Part shown: positions 10,195 to 22,828 of the stretch, one piece after another
How the letters are laid out: each line of letters begins with the position of its first letter
Position numbering within the stretch: position 1 is the stretch's first letter
DNA from: Neoscytalidium dimidiatum
Lineage: Eukaryota; Ascomycota; Dothideomycetes; Botryosphaeriales; Botryosphaeriaceae
Direction of reading: 5' to 3'
Length of the DNA: 64,000 nucleotides
Assembly: GCA_037367355.1 (NCBI GenBank)
Contig: CM074704.1
Location: 1,798,001 to 1,862,000, forward strand
Program-made: the position numbers and the translations under genes
Notes under the pieces: model-generated
What the model was told of the DNA's origin: nothing
The model's database searches: none
Seen by the model: only the letters and a program-made list of their open reading frames with translations

Positions 10195-11166
10195 TGGCTT
10201 TCATTCTTGAGTTCTCTTCTTTTTGCTTCATCTTATGTGCGGCAGCCCTCTGGGCTCACTAAAATATCGGACTGGAGGAAAGGAATACCCCTAGCCACAC
10301 TCTTTGCGGGCGTCGGTATAATAGCCCTTGGCGCAAGATGGGGACTTCAAGAAGATTGAGGACATGGACTGGTCAGCTTTCCTATTTTTGCTTCGAAAGG
10401 TCGGAACAAGGTACAACAGACACCGGAACTTGCATTTCTCTGCCCGTACCTAGGGATGATGATACCCCATGGAATCATTGATACTGTCTGGGCTCTATCA
10501 ACGCGTCCCTTTGCCGCAGTGACAGTGCAGTGAGCGCAGCAGGCAGCCAGTCACGTTGGGCGGCTTGTCGGGCGGAGTCTCATGACCTCGCACGCAAAGG
10601 TCTAGTTGGAGCTACGGGGAGAGGCGGGAGGTTCGCAAATGTAACACGTCGCACGGCAGTTGTTTGGGCGCGGGCGTGCTCCCTAGGGGGCGACAAGGCT
10701 GGGGGGCAGACAGTAGCGCCGGTAGCGGATCCAGGCGATTAAAGAAATGCGCCCCGCTGGGCATGCTCGGAGGTGAAGGATCATGGCTCAGAGACGGTCC
10801 GCCTTGTCGCTCCGCCGAACGCTGCGAAAGCCAAAGCGTCGGAAAATCATTTCATCAAACCCACACGAGTCGGGCCTCTGCGCACGTGATGCGAGCGACC
10901 CAAGTGGGCAGTCTGCCGTACCGCGCCTGGCCGCCGCCCGGGAGGGCCAGCCAGCAGCCCGCCAGCCAACCGCAGCCTCGACGACAGTCAGCAGCCCGAA
11001 ATGAGACCCCAGCAACACCCCGCCGTGCGCACGGGGCCGTGGCTTATCGCCTATCTGGATCAGCGCCGATATGATGCACCCTTTACATACCGCCGCAGTG
11101 CCAGCTCAGCGAGTGCCACTTCTCTTGCGCACTCCCGCTCCGCATCCTGGTGCTAACTCGTGCACC
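10195..11166. other. Intergenic, no gene seen
   Basis: 970 bp with no recognisable protein, RNA or repeat. The last 120 bp lead into the start of the hydrolase gene. Confidence 0.5.
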
Positions 11167-13604
11167 ATGAAAGCGCCTGCGACTGACGAGCGGCCGCTCG
11201 CCCGCCAACCGGCTGCCGTCCGGCCCGCGGCTGCCACCCGCACCGCGCTCGCCCTCCTCGTTCTGCTGTATTTCGCGGTCGCCGCCTTCGACCGCCTAGT
11301 GAGCTTCGTGGGCCACGAGCTGGAGCAGCGCTCACGCGAGCAAGCCGAAGCATCAAAGACACCAAGCTTCTCGTGGGATGCTGTAAGCCGTCCCTGCAGT
11401 CATGGCGCCAAATGCAAGCCCTGCTCGCATCAACGCGGCTGGCCTGGACCCTGGTTTTGAGCCGTGCAGCCTGACCCTTTTCCTATTTCTGCTCTTCATC
11501 TTATCTGATCTCCTCTCCACTGCCCGGCACCCAGTAGAAAAGCTGTTTGAATACTGCTCACCAGCTGCGCAGGTCCCGTCAGCAAAACACCTCGAGTTTC
11601 AGCCATGCTACCGCGATTTCCGCTGTGCACGTGTCCAATTGCCGCTCGACTGGTGGAATGGCACTTTTCCTGACCGATCCATCAGCCTAGCCGTCACAGT
11701 GCTTCCCGCCAAGGTTCCCGTAACGGACCCGCGCTATGGAGGCCCAATTCTGCTGAACCCGGGAGGCCCGGGAGGCTCTGGAGTAGACCTTGTCACCGCG
11801 AGAGGACTCGCCATCCAGACCATGGTTGATTCACCCGTGGACCCAGCATCGGAGCCGCCGGAAAACTCCACCTCCAAGTACTTCGATATCGTGGGCTTTG
11901 ACCCGCGCGGCATCGGGCAGACCACCCCTGGTGCGCACTGCTTCCAATCCGCCTCCATCAGGGAGTCTTGGAATCTACGACTAGACTCGCAGGGCATCCT
12001 GGGTAGCTCCGATGCTGTGCTTGGTCGGCGCTGGGCTATGGTCAATGCGCTTGGAGCTTCATGCGCAGGACTGGCGGAGGAGGGCGACGTGAAACACTAC
12101 GTCACCACCGCGTCAGTGGCACGAGACATGCTGGAGCTTGCCGAGCTTTTTGGTCAATATCGTGAAGCCGAAACCTGGCGTATCCTGACGGAGAATGCCA
12201 TCCACATGTGCGAGAAGCAGGGGGTGTGCGCCTCCATGCGACTGCCCGAGATCTACGTTCCGGGAACAGAGAATCTCCAATACTGGGGCTTCTCATACGG
12301 CACCCTGCTCGGTAGTACCTTTGCATCAATGTTCCCTGACCGTGTAGGGAGGTTGGTTTTGGATGGCGTCGTACATGGCTCGAACTACATGAAAGCGCTT
12401 TGGTCGGACAACCTGCATGATACGGAAAAGACAATGCAGGCTTTCTACGACCGTTGCGCTGAAGCCGGTCCATCTGTCTGCCCAATCGCCGACCAAAATT
12501 CAACGGCAGCTGACATTGAGGCAAGGGCTAAAGCTGTTCTTAACAAAATGTATCACAATCCCATCCAGGTGAAGGGCGAGTTCCCTGAAATTGTCACCTG
12601 GAGCGACGTTAGGCTTTTTATGTTCATGGCTTTGTACGAGCCACTTCGCGCCTTCCCACTCATGGCTGAAATGCTTGCTGCCATGGATCGCGGTGATGAA
12701 GATGGAGAGATGGAGCGATACCTCACAGGCAAGCATTTCTTTGCTTGCGCCGCTAAGGGAAATGAGACAGACGTTGCACAAGTAGATGGGGAGGCATCAA
12801 CAGCCATCATGTGTAGCGATGGTGACCCCCAGGACTATCTAGACCTTGAGGGCATGGATGAACATTGGCGCAAACTTGATGCTATCTCCCCAACTGTAGG
12901 CGCGATGTGGGCTGGACACAGAATGAATTGCGCAGGTTGGACGATTAGACCTGAGTACAGGTTCACAGATTACAAGGCGGAATTTGGCGGAAACACGTCC
13001 AATCCAATACTTTGGATTGGTAACACCGCTGATCCAGTCACACCGCTCATCAAGTAAGTGCATACTTTTCATTTTCTCCCCGGGGGGTTTGTCCAAAATA
13101 TCGGCCCGCTCTTCTCATCAATCAACTTGCTCACGTCCTTGCTAGCGCGCACAAGATGAAGTCACTGTTTCCAGGCTCTGAGGTTCTGGCACAAAACTCT
13201 CCTGGCGTAAGTTCCTGCTTCCTACTCTACTCTTCCCAGAGATGGGACCTCTCCTCACAAGTGATGGGGGCCTCCATCACTCCGTATTGCCGACATAAGT
13301 ACCAAGATTGACTTGGCCATAGCACTGCTCCCTTGCGGCATTCTCACCTTGCACTGTTGGTTACATCCGCAGCTATTTTCATAATGGCACTCTTCCTGCT
13401 CCCAACACCATGTGTGAACCGGTAGAAATTCCTTTCGTCCATCCAAGCCGGGATCTGCACCTCCTGTCCGAGAACGACATACAGGCCCTGGGCGCACACC
13501 AGGGCTTACGCCAGTCCTTTGCGAAGAACTCCTGGGGTCTGGGCAAGGCGATGCTGCCGAGAGGTGAGAGCAGCTTGATCATGAAGCTACATATGGACAC
13601 CTGA
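11167..13604 (+). CDS. TAP-like alpha/beta hydrolase, putative secreted/anchored peptidase
   Basis: Four exons: 11167-11382, 11573-13053, 13146-13206 and 13323-13604, giving 679 aa. It belongs to the tripeptidyl-aminopeptidase-like (TAP) alpha/beta hydrolases, which release short peptides from N-termini in actinomycetes and are common, mostly untested, in fungi. Seen in the sequence: a basic start, then a hydrophobic helix (TALALLVLLYFAVAAF, about residues 25-40) that acts as signal anchor. Next come the oxyanion region NPGGPGGSG and the FDPRGIGQT motif. The nucleophile elbow is GFSYG in YWGFSYGTLLGSTF, and the late Asp lies in NTADPVTP. The TAP C-terminal domain carries GHCS near residue 585. 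The first intron (190 nt) is unusually long but gives SFSWDA-VPSAKHLEFQPCY, the family N-terminal strand. Identity to the family is strong; substrate unknown. Confidence 0.85.
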
Positions 13605-14481
13605 ATTGGCGCGTCAATCAAGAGGTTGGTGTGAATAGATGCCACGTTTTACGACTATCAAACGACTGTGGATATCGGAGCGTAAGTGCGGCCACGACTT
13701 GCTAGATGTATTAGATAGCTCCGTCGAGACTTTGTTCGGTTTGTTGGGTTGGCGTTGGTAAGATCGGATGCGCCGCAGTCGAGTTTTGAGATGGCGATTT
13801 ATATTCTCTCTTTACCCAATACTCCATTGAAGAAAGTTTACGGATGGTAAGGATGAATGCTATATAACGAGAACATGTGAGACGTTTCCCAATACCTATG
13901 GTTGAGGAGGTCTTCATTTCGCACTTGAATTTGCTATCTGCTCGCAGTTCCTTTTCCGACTTGATCAACTTTATTGCCAGCATTCCATAGCAGAGGTCTG
14001 ATACAATTTGGGTCCTTTGTGGATTGCAGACTACACTATGGTGAAAGATTTGGATGGATCAAGAAAGCCCATGCCACGCCTTCCCAATTCGTATAAGTCA
14101 CATCCCAAACAGGAAAGTCCAATACAAGGACCAGGACTCCAACGGGCACTTCACATTATCACAGTGCCGCCATTCCCCTCCATGCGGCCCTTTTCTCCAT
14201 GTCCCTGCTTCACGTTCTCTTACGACTCTCATCAATCTCCTGTTGCCTGCTACCAAGACGCGTGACGAGACTTGACGATATTGCCTTAGGAGTCTCGGGC
14301 GGCGAGGTCGCGATCGCGCGCAGGCATGTGACGGACCGCGTCCCGTCATTGCATCACAAACACGTCCCTTCCCTCCACCCCAACACACCCACCTTCCGTG
14401 CACGACCTTCTCCGCAACCGAACCCTCCACACCACACGGCCCGATAAGCAGCCACATCCGAAAGAAGTGAGACCTGAAACC
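13605..14481. other. Intergenic, no gene seen
   Basis: 880 bp holding the 3' flank of the hydrolase and the promoter of the dehydrogenase. No coding or RNA signal was recognised. Confidence 0.5.
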
Positions 14482-15890
14482 ATGCTGCAGCGCGTGAAGA
14501 ACATCGCCGCCCAGTCGGCATTCATCGCCAACCCCCCTTTCACCGAGAAAGAGCTGCCGGACCAGCGGGGCAAGGTGCGTACGCCATTCGCTGGAACTTC
14601 TATCAGCCCTCGTCGGCCGGGCATCCAATGGAATCTCGCGCCGACTTAAGCGTCTTTTTTTTTTTCTTTTGCCAACCTTCTCTTGTCTTTCTGACCATCA
14701 TTCGCAGGTCCACATTGTCACGGGCGGCTACTCCGGCGTCGGCTTCGAGCTGGTCAAGATCCTGTACGCAGCCAACGCGACCGTCTACGTCGCGGGCCGC
14801 AGCGCGGAGAAGGCCCGCGAGGCGCTCGATGCCGTGAAGAAGGCGCATCCGGACGCGGGCGGGCGCGTCGAGTTCCTGCAGCTGGATCTGGCGCATCTGG
14901 CGTCGATCAAGAAGAGCGCGGACGAGTTCTTGGGGAAGGAGCAGCGGCTGGATGTGTTGACCAACAACGCGGGCGTCATGTTTCCGCCGAAGGGGAGCAA
15001 GACAGAGGAGGTACCTTCCCGCTTGCCATTTCTTTCCTTTTCGCTTTTCCTTTTCCCCGGCTGCAACGCCTACCTCCCTTTTTACTTTTCGTCTGGCCCT
15101 TCAATGACCTTTTGACCAATCCTGGTTGGCCTTGAAATGAGGTAACTCTAGGCTGACGCATCGAAGGGCTACGAGCTCCAAATGGGCACCAACTGTCTCG
15201 GCCATTTCCTCTTCACTCAACTTCTCTTGCCTATCCTCCGCAAGACAGCTGCCTCTTCGCCACCGGGCTCCGTCCGTGTCACGTGGGCAGCGTCCCTGGC
15301 TATTGACCTATTGTCTCCGGCGCATGGTATCGACCTGGATGAGCAGACCGGTGCGCCCAAAGTTCTCTCCACCCCACAGCAGAACTATGGGCAGAGCAAA
15401 TCCGGTAATGTCTTCATGGGAACGGAGTTTGCCAGAAGATACAAGGAGGATGGGATCGTTAGCGTTGTGAGTATCTTATTGGCTGCCGAGAGACGTCGCT
15501 AGGCTGATCACGGGGCGTAGTCGTGGAATCCCGGAAACCTCTACACAGAGCTGTATAGGAATACTAGCATTGTGGAACGCACTGTCGCTGTAAGTGTCCC
15601 CCCTCTTATATTCCCTGTTAACATGTGATGCATTTTCATTTGCTCACTGCCAATGCACGAAGCGTGGCCTTCTCTATGCTCCCATCAAGGGTGCCTACAC
15701 GGAGCTCTATGCCGGCTGGTCCCCAGATATAAACATCCAGAATAGCGGGTGTCTCGTTGTTCCCTGGGGACGTATTCAGACGCCGAGAGCTGGACTGGAA
15801 GAGGCTATCAAGCGGAAGGACGAGGGTGGGTTGGGTATTGCTGAGAAGTTTTGGGAGTGGTGTGAGAAGGAGACGAAGGCACATATGTGA
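14482..15890 (+). CDS. Short-chain dehydrogenase/reductase
   Basis: Five exons: 14482-14574, 14708-15010, 15152-15466, 15521-15589 and 15663-15890, giving 335 aa. It is a classical-fold SDR that oxidises or reduces a small alcohol or carbonyl with NAD(P). Cofactor motif TGGYSGVG is at about residues 35-42, DLAHL at about 85, and NNAG at about 113. The active-site YGQSK (Tyr and Lys four apart) falls near residue 210. The arrangement resembles retinol-dehydrogenase/WWOX-like fungal SDRs, which are often of unknown substrate. There is no signal peptide, so it is probably cytosolic. The fourth intron ends in AAG rather than CAG or TAG, which makes that join slightly less certain, although the phase and the continued family sequence agree. 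It lies downstream of, and in line with, the hydrolase, with no sign of co-transcription. Confidence 0.87.
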
Positions 15891-18800
15891 AGCCTTCTGC
15901 ATCCGAAGAGCAGCGGGCGTGATGCATAACGGGAAATGATGAGACCGTACGGAACTGCGGGTGCTACATGGAAGCATGTAGTCTTCGTGCACTGGTTTCC
16001 TACTTTGGCTTGAGATATGATTTCCCTTAGTCAGATTTACCTCTTCCACTTATCTTGATCCTCTTGTCTTTTCACTTGACAGGGTTTTACGTTTACTCTT
16101 TAACAACAGATTTTTTGGACAGCATTAATCAAGAAGCGGGACCCGGTTTGAGGAATTGTTGGATGTCTTCGGGAAGCAAAAAGATGGAACGAAGGCAATG
16201 GAGTTGCTTCAATAGCGAAGCCCATCCAAGCGTTTTGATTTTGATTAGTAAGAAGACTGATGCGTGTCACAGTATTCCGGCCCCTCCAGACTTTCCCAAT
16301 GTGCGATGATGCTGTAAATAACTGGAGCATATGATCTCGCATAATCATCAGTGGGGCGCAGTGCTAATGCTCTTCATTCTACTTGTGGGTCCGTGGCACG
16401 CACCTGTTAGACCACCCAACCAAAATCCTGGCGTGGGCATTGTGGAGTGAAGAGATAGCTCATTGGTGCTGTTGGTTACCGAAATGCATCTAACGTTTTC
16501 GTTTAGTCTCACAACATAGAAGTGCCCGCAATCCGAGTCTATTCTTTTTTTCACGAAAAAGAAAGAGTCAACGGCATCGAATGAGATAGGTTTTGAAACC
16601 CATGAAGTAATATATCTCGTACTGAGGATGATAGTATGCACCAAGAAACAAAGAAAGACCTGACTTCTTAAATTAGTGAAATTGTGACGAATCCGAGAAG
16701 TACTAGTACTGACTCAGGTATGAATCATGTCAAGGATCTGCTTGTCCCACATAGGGGTATTGAGGAGCAAGAGCGCTTCTGCAAGGCTCTAGTACAGGAA
16801 AGTTCTACAAGATGAGCAAGGAAAACCAAGCCAGGTTTCCAGACTCCTTCTCTTACTTCTATTATCAAACCAGTTGGCTTGGGTGTCGTTTGCTATAAGA
16901 CCTGCGAATCTGCTATATTATTGATGTGGAGGCCTTGGCTTCACTGGTATCCGTATTCCATGGTTATCAGATATAGACAAGGCGTTAAACTCAGCGGGTT
17001 TCTCCAGCGAGCTGAAACTTTTCACAAATCTTTCCTTTGAGAGGCTTCGTACCAGTGGGCGATTCACTGCCCCAATAACTCTGAAGCTGTATCCGTTTGT
17101 GACGTTGTAAACATTTCCTTTCTACCAATGTTAAGTAAAGATATTTTTCGAGTTTATTAATGAAATAGGATGAGTATCACCGGATCTTTCCATTAGTATG
17201 CATAACCGTCATTTCAGATATCTATTCAAGAAACTTACTTAGTATGAATTCATGATGGAAGCTACGAGATCAATCATGGAATCTCCACGAAGAAGTAACG
17301 TTGAGACGCAAGACTATACAGCGCTGTCTAGGACGAGCTGCGTGTTGCAAAGTCCCGAAATACGAAAGAACTGTGTTCAAAGACTACCTTTATGATCTAG
17401 ACTACGAAGCCAGGCTTAGTGATCGCTCGGCTGACAATCATTTAAGTTGTCCTCCCACGTGGCACCACGCCGGCATACACGTGTCGGGGAGAACCCTCGC
17501 CTCGTCCGGGCAGCACAAAAAGCGCCCCTCAGATTCCAGAGCCGCCGCATTCTCTTACACAACGGCATCCTGCAGTGAATACTCTATTGGCCGAGCATAG
17601 CACGCAGATATGATCGACGCTCGTCCTGTTTCTCTCTTTTCCGGGGAACCCGGTAGAGGCTTCTGCTTGGACAGACTATTGTCGTAAAATGGGGGTGCAA
17701 AAAGTGCATCATGCCACCATGCTGAAAGTCGCCGGTGGTGGTTGAGGATCGCCATCCGCACCAAGCTTTTATGCTGGGACCCAACAAAGCCAAGTTTGCG
17801 GATCCTGACGCGGCACTACCGGAAAGAGAGCACATCCCTCCAGATGGTCATGCACTACAAATGACGACGGAGCTGCAAAGCGTATCGTGAGGATCGACCA
17901 TCAAAGCTGTAAATAGAACGTGCATAAGCCGCCCAAGGGCTCTCATCCGCAAGGCAAAGGATCTGCAAAACGGCAGCGCCTAATAAAGGATTGGGGACCT
18001 CGTACCTGCTTCCTTCCCCCCACGCTTGCATGTCTCCACAAAAAAAGTACGCAGGGCGGGCAGGGGACTGGCGATAATCCCAAAAGGAAAAAAAAAAAAA
18101 AAGCAAATACGGGAACATGCTCCACCGGCCATCCGTGTGTAACCACCGACACGGGTCGAGCCCACGTACTCGTGTAACCCTCGAAACCATTTCTCTTTCC
18201 TTCCATCAATATTCTCACCGTTACACGCACGTCATCCGCATGGACCCTTTTCGAATCCTCCCGCCAGCCGCAACGCACCGCAAACTCTCTCTTTCCCACC
18301 TTTAGCGCCCCCCGCTCGGCCAGGCGTTCCGGTGCTCCCAGCCGCACGTACACGCAAGCCCCTCCAGCTGAGAGAGAGAGAGAGAGAAAAGAGAAAAAGA
18401 CGATCATTCGTATGTCATACGAAAACGTCCATGCTCGACGGCGATCAGCGTGCATGGCCGCCACGCACCGCCGACGCAAAGAGGAAAGGAATTCCTCGCT
18501 CGTGCCGTCCGGCACGGCTCCGACACGTTCATACCTCGCGGTGGCCAAGTCATCCCCCCTCCCCCACCCAACCAAAATTGCCACGGGGTGACCACAGCGC
18601 TGTCCCCAAGTCTCAGCTCAGACATGCCTCAGCTCTCAACGCGATCCACGCGCATAATGAGGCGACGGACGGTCAATGGCATGGAGTTTATGCGCGGAGA
18701 GGTGTGTGTGTGTGTGGCACGAGCTGAAGGTCCCCCTCTCATGAGCGTCCAGAAGCACGAGTGCACGAGCGAAACTGAAGCCCCTCATCTACGCATAGAG

Positions 18801-20175
18801 GATATGCTCAGTCATGGGAACGAGTGCTATAGCCTTCATATGAGAATCTCAACCCGTGCGTAGTCAGGCCTTCTAAAGGAGACGAAGCCATGACACGTAG
18901 TGCACGTGGAGACTATTCAGGCAGTTGATAAACCGTTCTGGCTTGCATACCACCACATGTACCAACCACGCGGCAGCCACAGGAAAAAAAAAAACAACAA
19001 TGCCTGACAAGTCTCAGAATCAGGAGACAAGCACCCGCGGAACAGGCTCGACCAATACTGTCCCAAATATGTCACGAAGCCAGTAAGCGGCATTCGAAAC
19101 AGATTGGTTCACACTATGCATTCAGAACATTCCGTGGTTGCATACATGTCGGTCAATCCCGCAAGGCAGCCTTAGGCAGTAGCTACTCAGCAAGAGCAGG
19201 TGGGCTTGCTTGGACGGGCGGAGCGTGAGTCTCAAAAAGCAAGCTCGCTTAGGGTTCGAAAAAGCTTGGTAGAGATCCACAACTTGGTATTACGCGGAGC
19301 AAACAGCTGCCAAAAGGGAGATTAACATGGACAGATCAGCCGGGTTCCCCGATCCACACGTGTTTCTTCCCCACGTCGCTAGCGACATATACAGGATGCG
19401 AGCAAATACCCGCAGAGTATAGAAGCAAACAGATTCCCAAGTGGAAAGAAATGTGGAAATGATAGATTAAGCATCGTCAACGACAGTCCAACACATGACG
19501 ATAGTAAGCAGCCGAGAGTGAGAAAAAGGATCTCGAGGTGCGGAGCAGAAGAGAGACAAAGTGCTGATTTTGTCGCAAAGTTGAGAAAGAAAGAGGTGGA
19601 AATGAATTAGTCACACGAAGTGGAAAGTTCTCAGGGAAGCTTTCCAAGGTATCTGACAAAGACCGAATCGTAGAAATCATGAGCCCAAAAGGAAGCCCGG
19701 CAATAAAATCAAGTGTACAAGCGAAAGCAACCTCTTCAAGTAGCGAACATGGGTTGAATAGACTTCAAAGTGCCGGACTGGAGCAACCTAACCTCCATCC
19801 GCAAAGCAAGTGAGCCGGAGAAATAAATAGCCAGCACACGGAAACGCCACTATGCTGTCCACACGTGGTGGCTCTTCAACAAAAGGAGAGCCGCCTGAAG
19901 GAAGGAAAACAAAGAAGAAGGATAAGAATTAGCGTTCCGCTTCCAAATGGGGAGACGCCAAACAGATTCGCCACACCTCATATCGCTGCGTCTCGGTCGT
20001 TGTTCGTCATTGCTGCGTAAGGAAAAGTCCCGGTTCCAGATGAATAGTTGATGCAGTTTTAAGACAAATACAAGGTATCGCGGTCACATGACGATGATGA
20101 AGCTATCACTCCTGTGAGTGCGTGCCCCATACAAGGATATTTAGGGGCGGATAAGAGAGGAGAGGGCCGTCTCGT
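15891..20175. other. 4.3 kb gene-poor gap
   Basis: No conserved protein was recognised on either strand over 4.3 kb, although most of the window averages a gene every 2.5-3 kb. The left half (about 16.6-17.3 kb) is visibly richer in A and T; the right half returns to mixed composition. A GA-repeat lies at 18370-18386 and a poly-A run near 18089. The region is flanked by convergent 3' ends, so part is UTR. A non-coding RNA or a fast-evolving gene with short exons cannot be excluded. Confidence 0.5.
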
Positions 20176-22215
20176 CTACACAAAGAGATCACCCAGCCCC
20201 AATCCTCTTCTCTTACGCGCTCTGGCAACCAGTCTTGTCCGCGCATCGGCATCGACGTCAAAGTCGTTCGCCCACTCCATTTGGCTGCGGTCAATGGTAT
20301 TTTCCAGCTGCCTGGTAGCTGGGAAGAGTCCATTTCGGTCGCGTCGAGGTGATTCTTGTTCAGTTACGACACCAACACGCTCGCCCCAGCTTGCGCGCTC
20401 AAACTCCATGATGCCGCCAAACTTGCTATCACTATTGGCGACGAAGAAGCTGGATCCATCTGGCACGAAGCTGACGCCGCTGATCGAGCCGAAGAAATCG
20501 AGGGTTTGGGCTCGGTCAAAGGTCTGCGCATCGATTACGTTGACAACGTCATCTGCTTCGGCGGATAGCAGGATCCGTCGTCCGCCGCCAACAGGGCTGA
20601 AGTGTAAGCTTCGTGGGCAAGCCATGGTCGAGGCGATGACGGATAGCGGCTGCCGCCACCAACGGGCGTCGTAAATGACGACTTTGGAATCTTGGGCGCC
20701 GGTGGCAAGGTGGATGCCATCGTCAGCCCAGGCGCACGCAAACGTGTGCTCCTCGTGGGAAGGAAGGTGTTCAAAGGGACGCCCGGTTTCAGCGTCTGTG
20801 ATAAGTGTTTCATGGAAGTCGCCGACGACCATGCGCATGCGGCCGTTTGGTGAGGTGGCGGAACAATTAATGGCTTCCTCGTAGCCGAAGTCGTGGATGA
20901 AGCGGTTGGTGGAGCAGTCTAGAACCCGAAGGCGTTTGTCGTTCGACGAAAAGGCGGCCATATTGGCGCCCGTACTACGACTCGCAAAAGTATGCACGTG
21001 GTTGGTGATGCCGTTTGGCTCGTGCGTGATGAAGCCCTGGGTAGGCTTGCTGCCGTATTCCGACTGCAAGTCGACAAGTGCGTATTCCCCGTGGAAGCCA
21101 CCTGCGATAAGAATATTTTCCGATGCGGTCATGGTGGTGATGTCGAACGTGGCGGAATGAAGCGAGTCGAAGTGGGACCTCGTCAAATCCATAACGCAAG
21201 CTGTAGAATTGCCCAAAGAATCAGTGCGCATCACTCTCGATCTACCAGCGTAGAAGACATCATTCCTCGAGGTTGCTGCCATAAGATTGCGAAGCTGAAA
21301 ATGGGCTATCAGTGCCTGATGATTCGTGTTCATCCTCCGGAAGCGGAAATAATTTTCGGTATTTGGCAGCCGCCTTGCCATCCTGGGTGGAAGTTGGCCA
21401 ATCCGGCCCACTGAAACCTGATAAAGCCGGGTGCGAGCGTCCCTTGCGGCCTCTCGAACGGTTTCGAGCCTGTCCCAATTAATGCCTTGGATGTCGTACC
21501 GATTTCCCTGGAGCTCGTCTTTTGATATGGACCGAGGCCGACTCCAGTGCTTGACTTTTGAGGCTTCCGGGCCAATTTTGCTTAGACCATATTCTGGTAT
21601 GCCGCCAGCGACTCTCCAGGTGTCCATGAATTTGCAGATGTCCGACTTGAAGTTGTAATCATCAACAGAAGGCGTGTTAACCTCGAAGTCGTCCCAGTAC
21701 GGCGGAATGGCGAACTGGGAGTTGCCGAGACTGAAGGAAACTGGTTGCAGGTTCGTAGGAATATACGGAGGTGATGTGACGCTACCAGTTCCGGCTAAGG
21801 ATGTCATAGTTAGCATTCCACTCTGCGCGGCGTACGTCTGAGCCCACGCTGCTTCTCCCTCGTCGGCAATAGAAGATGAGACGTCGTCCATATGCTCGTG
21901 GGCCAGCGAGGATGACAAGTGGGAGGGGGGTGAGAGAGAAGATAAATGGGAACCAAAGTTGAAGCCCAGGTAGGATTCACCAGACGGGATTGGTACGCCG
22001 CCAGGTTGAGTATCCTCCATGTCAGAGTCAGAGTCTTCAGGTGGGCCGTCCAGATCGGCCTCGTTGTCGCCGTGGTAGGCGGAGTCCTGGGAGAAGAGAT
22101 CCATGGGAAGGTGGGAGGAGGGATGGGTTATACGGTAGGGGAAGCCAGCAGGTTGAGAGGCAGGGTTGTTCTGCATATGGGCCGGCAGAAAGATGTCATC
22201 TCCAGCGCTGGCCAT
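20176..22215 (-). CDS. WD40-repeat protein of unknown function
   Basis: One uninterrupted frame; the start MASAGDDIFLPAHMQNN at 22215 gives 679 aa. An upstream in-frame ATG at 22419 would add 68 low-complexity residues over a GC dinucleotide run, so it is less likely. The N-terminal ~220 residues are acidic and Ser/Pro-rich, including EDSDSDMED. A conserved linker with RYDIQGINWDRLETVREAARD follows. The C-terminal ~370 residues form WD-like blades, recognisable from phrases such as MAAFSSNDKRLRVLDC, CAWADDGIHLATGAQDSKV and VIYDARWW. The fungal family is widespread, but I know no settled function. The linker and blade order suggest a seven-blade propeller acting as a protein-binding platform. 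The antisense strand is largely open too, a GC effect. Confidence 0.82.
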   Translation of the reverse strand: MASAGDDIFLPAHMQNNPASQPAGFPYRITHPSSHLPMDLFSQDSAYHGDNEADLDGPPEDSDSDMEDTQPGGVPIPSGESYLGFNFGSHLSSLSPPSHLSSSLAHEHMDDVSSSIADEGEAAWAQTYAAQSGMLTMTSLAGTGSVTSPPYIPTNLQPVSFSLGNSQFAIPPYWDDFEVNTPSVDDYNFKSDICKFMDTWRVAGGIPEYGLSKIGPEASKVKHWSRPRSISKDELQGNRYDIQGINWDRLETVREAARDARTRLYQVSVGRIGQLPPRMARRLPNTENYFRFRRMNTNHQALIAHFQLRNLMAATSRNDVFYAGRSRVMRTDSLGNSTACVMDLTRSHFDSLHSATFDITTMTASENILIAGGFHGEYALVDLQSEYGSKPTQGFITHEPNGITNHVHTFASRSTGANMAAFSSNDKRLRVLDCSTNRFIHDFGYEEAINCSATSPNGRMRMVVGDFHETLITDAETGRPFEHLPSHEEHTFACAWADDGIHLATGAQDSKVVIYDARWWRQPLSVIASTMACPRSLHFSPVGGGRRILLSAEADDVVNVIDAQTFDRAQTLDFFGSISGVSFVPDGSSFFVANSDSKFGGIMEFERASWGERVGVVTEQESPRRDRNGLFPATRQLENTIDRSQMEWANDFDVDADARTRLVARARKRRGLGLGDLFV

Positions 22216-22252
22216 GGCGGGGAGGTCAGAGCGGCTCGGATGTTGAGAGAGA

Positions 22253-22268
22253 GCGCGCGCGCGCGCGC
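22253..22268. repeat. GC dinucleotide repeat
   Basis: Eight GC units lie just upstream of the likely WD40 start codon, read on the other strand, in its promoter or leader. Confidence 0.8.
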
Positions 22269-22781
22269 GGGTGGGCCGCGGCGCGTTGTCTGATGTGATA
22301 GGTAATGTGGGCGCGGGTTCGCCGGGGGCTAAAGAATATGTAGGATATGCGAAGAAGTCGAAAAACGGCGTATGTGCAGGGCTGCGCGAGCGGAGCCACG
22401 AGAGGTGCAGTATGTACAATGCTCTTGGGCGTTCACGTTAGCTCTGCCAGGCCGGCAAGCTGCATGACAGGATGAGCGGCGCTTGAGCCAAGGCACTGGG
22501 ATTGGGGCGACTGCGGGCGTGGGCGCGAGTGGGAGAGGTGCTGGGGAGCGGGATCTGTCTCGGGCGCGCTGGGAGGTGAGGGCACCCGCGGATTGGACGG
22601 GGTAGAGCGGCGGAGGGTGATACAGGATGCTGGAGGGCGAGAACTGGAAGCGAGCGAGCAGCATCAGCGCCGGCGCTGGAGTCAGGGCTCGCAGCCGTCT
22701 TTTCGGCTTGGAGATGCGCGCTCGGCCGCGGGCGCAGGCGCAGACGCGGGGAGCGATCTGCGGGCCGGGGCAAACTGACTG

Positions 22782-22828
22782 GCAGCAGCAGCGGCGGCGG
22801 CGGCGGCGGCGGCGGCGACGGCGGCGAC
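22782..22828. repeat. GCA/GGC trinucleotide tract
   Basis: A short run of GCA passes into about ten GGC units with one GAC interruption. On the minus strand it reads as CCG. Confidence 0.85.

Noticed and set aside
16982..16999. Short resemblance to the ITS2/28S junction of rDNA
   Set aside because: Matches only about 13 of 15 bases and does not continue on either side.
22417..22419. Upstream ATG for the WD40 protein (22419)
   Set aside because: Would add 68 residues coded across a GC-repeat; the internal start at 22215 gives a cleaner N-terminus.
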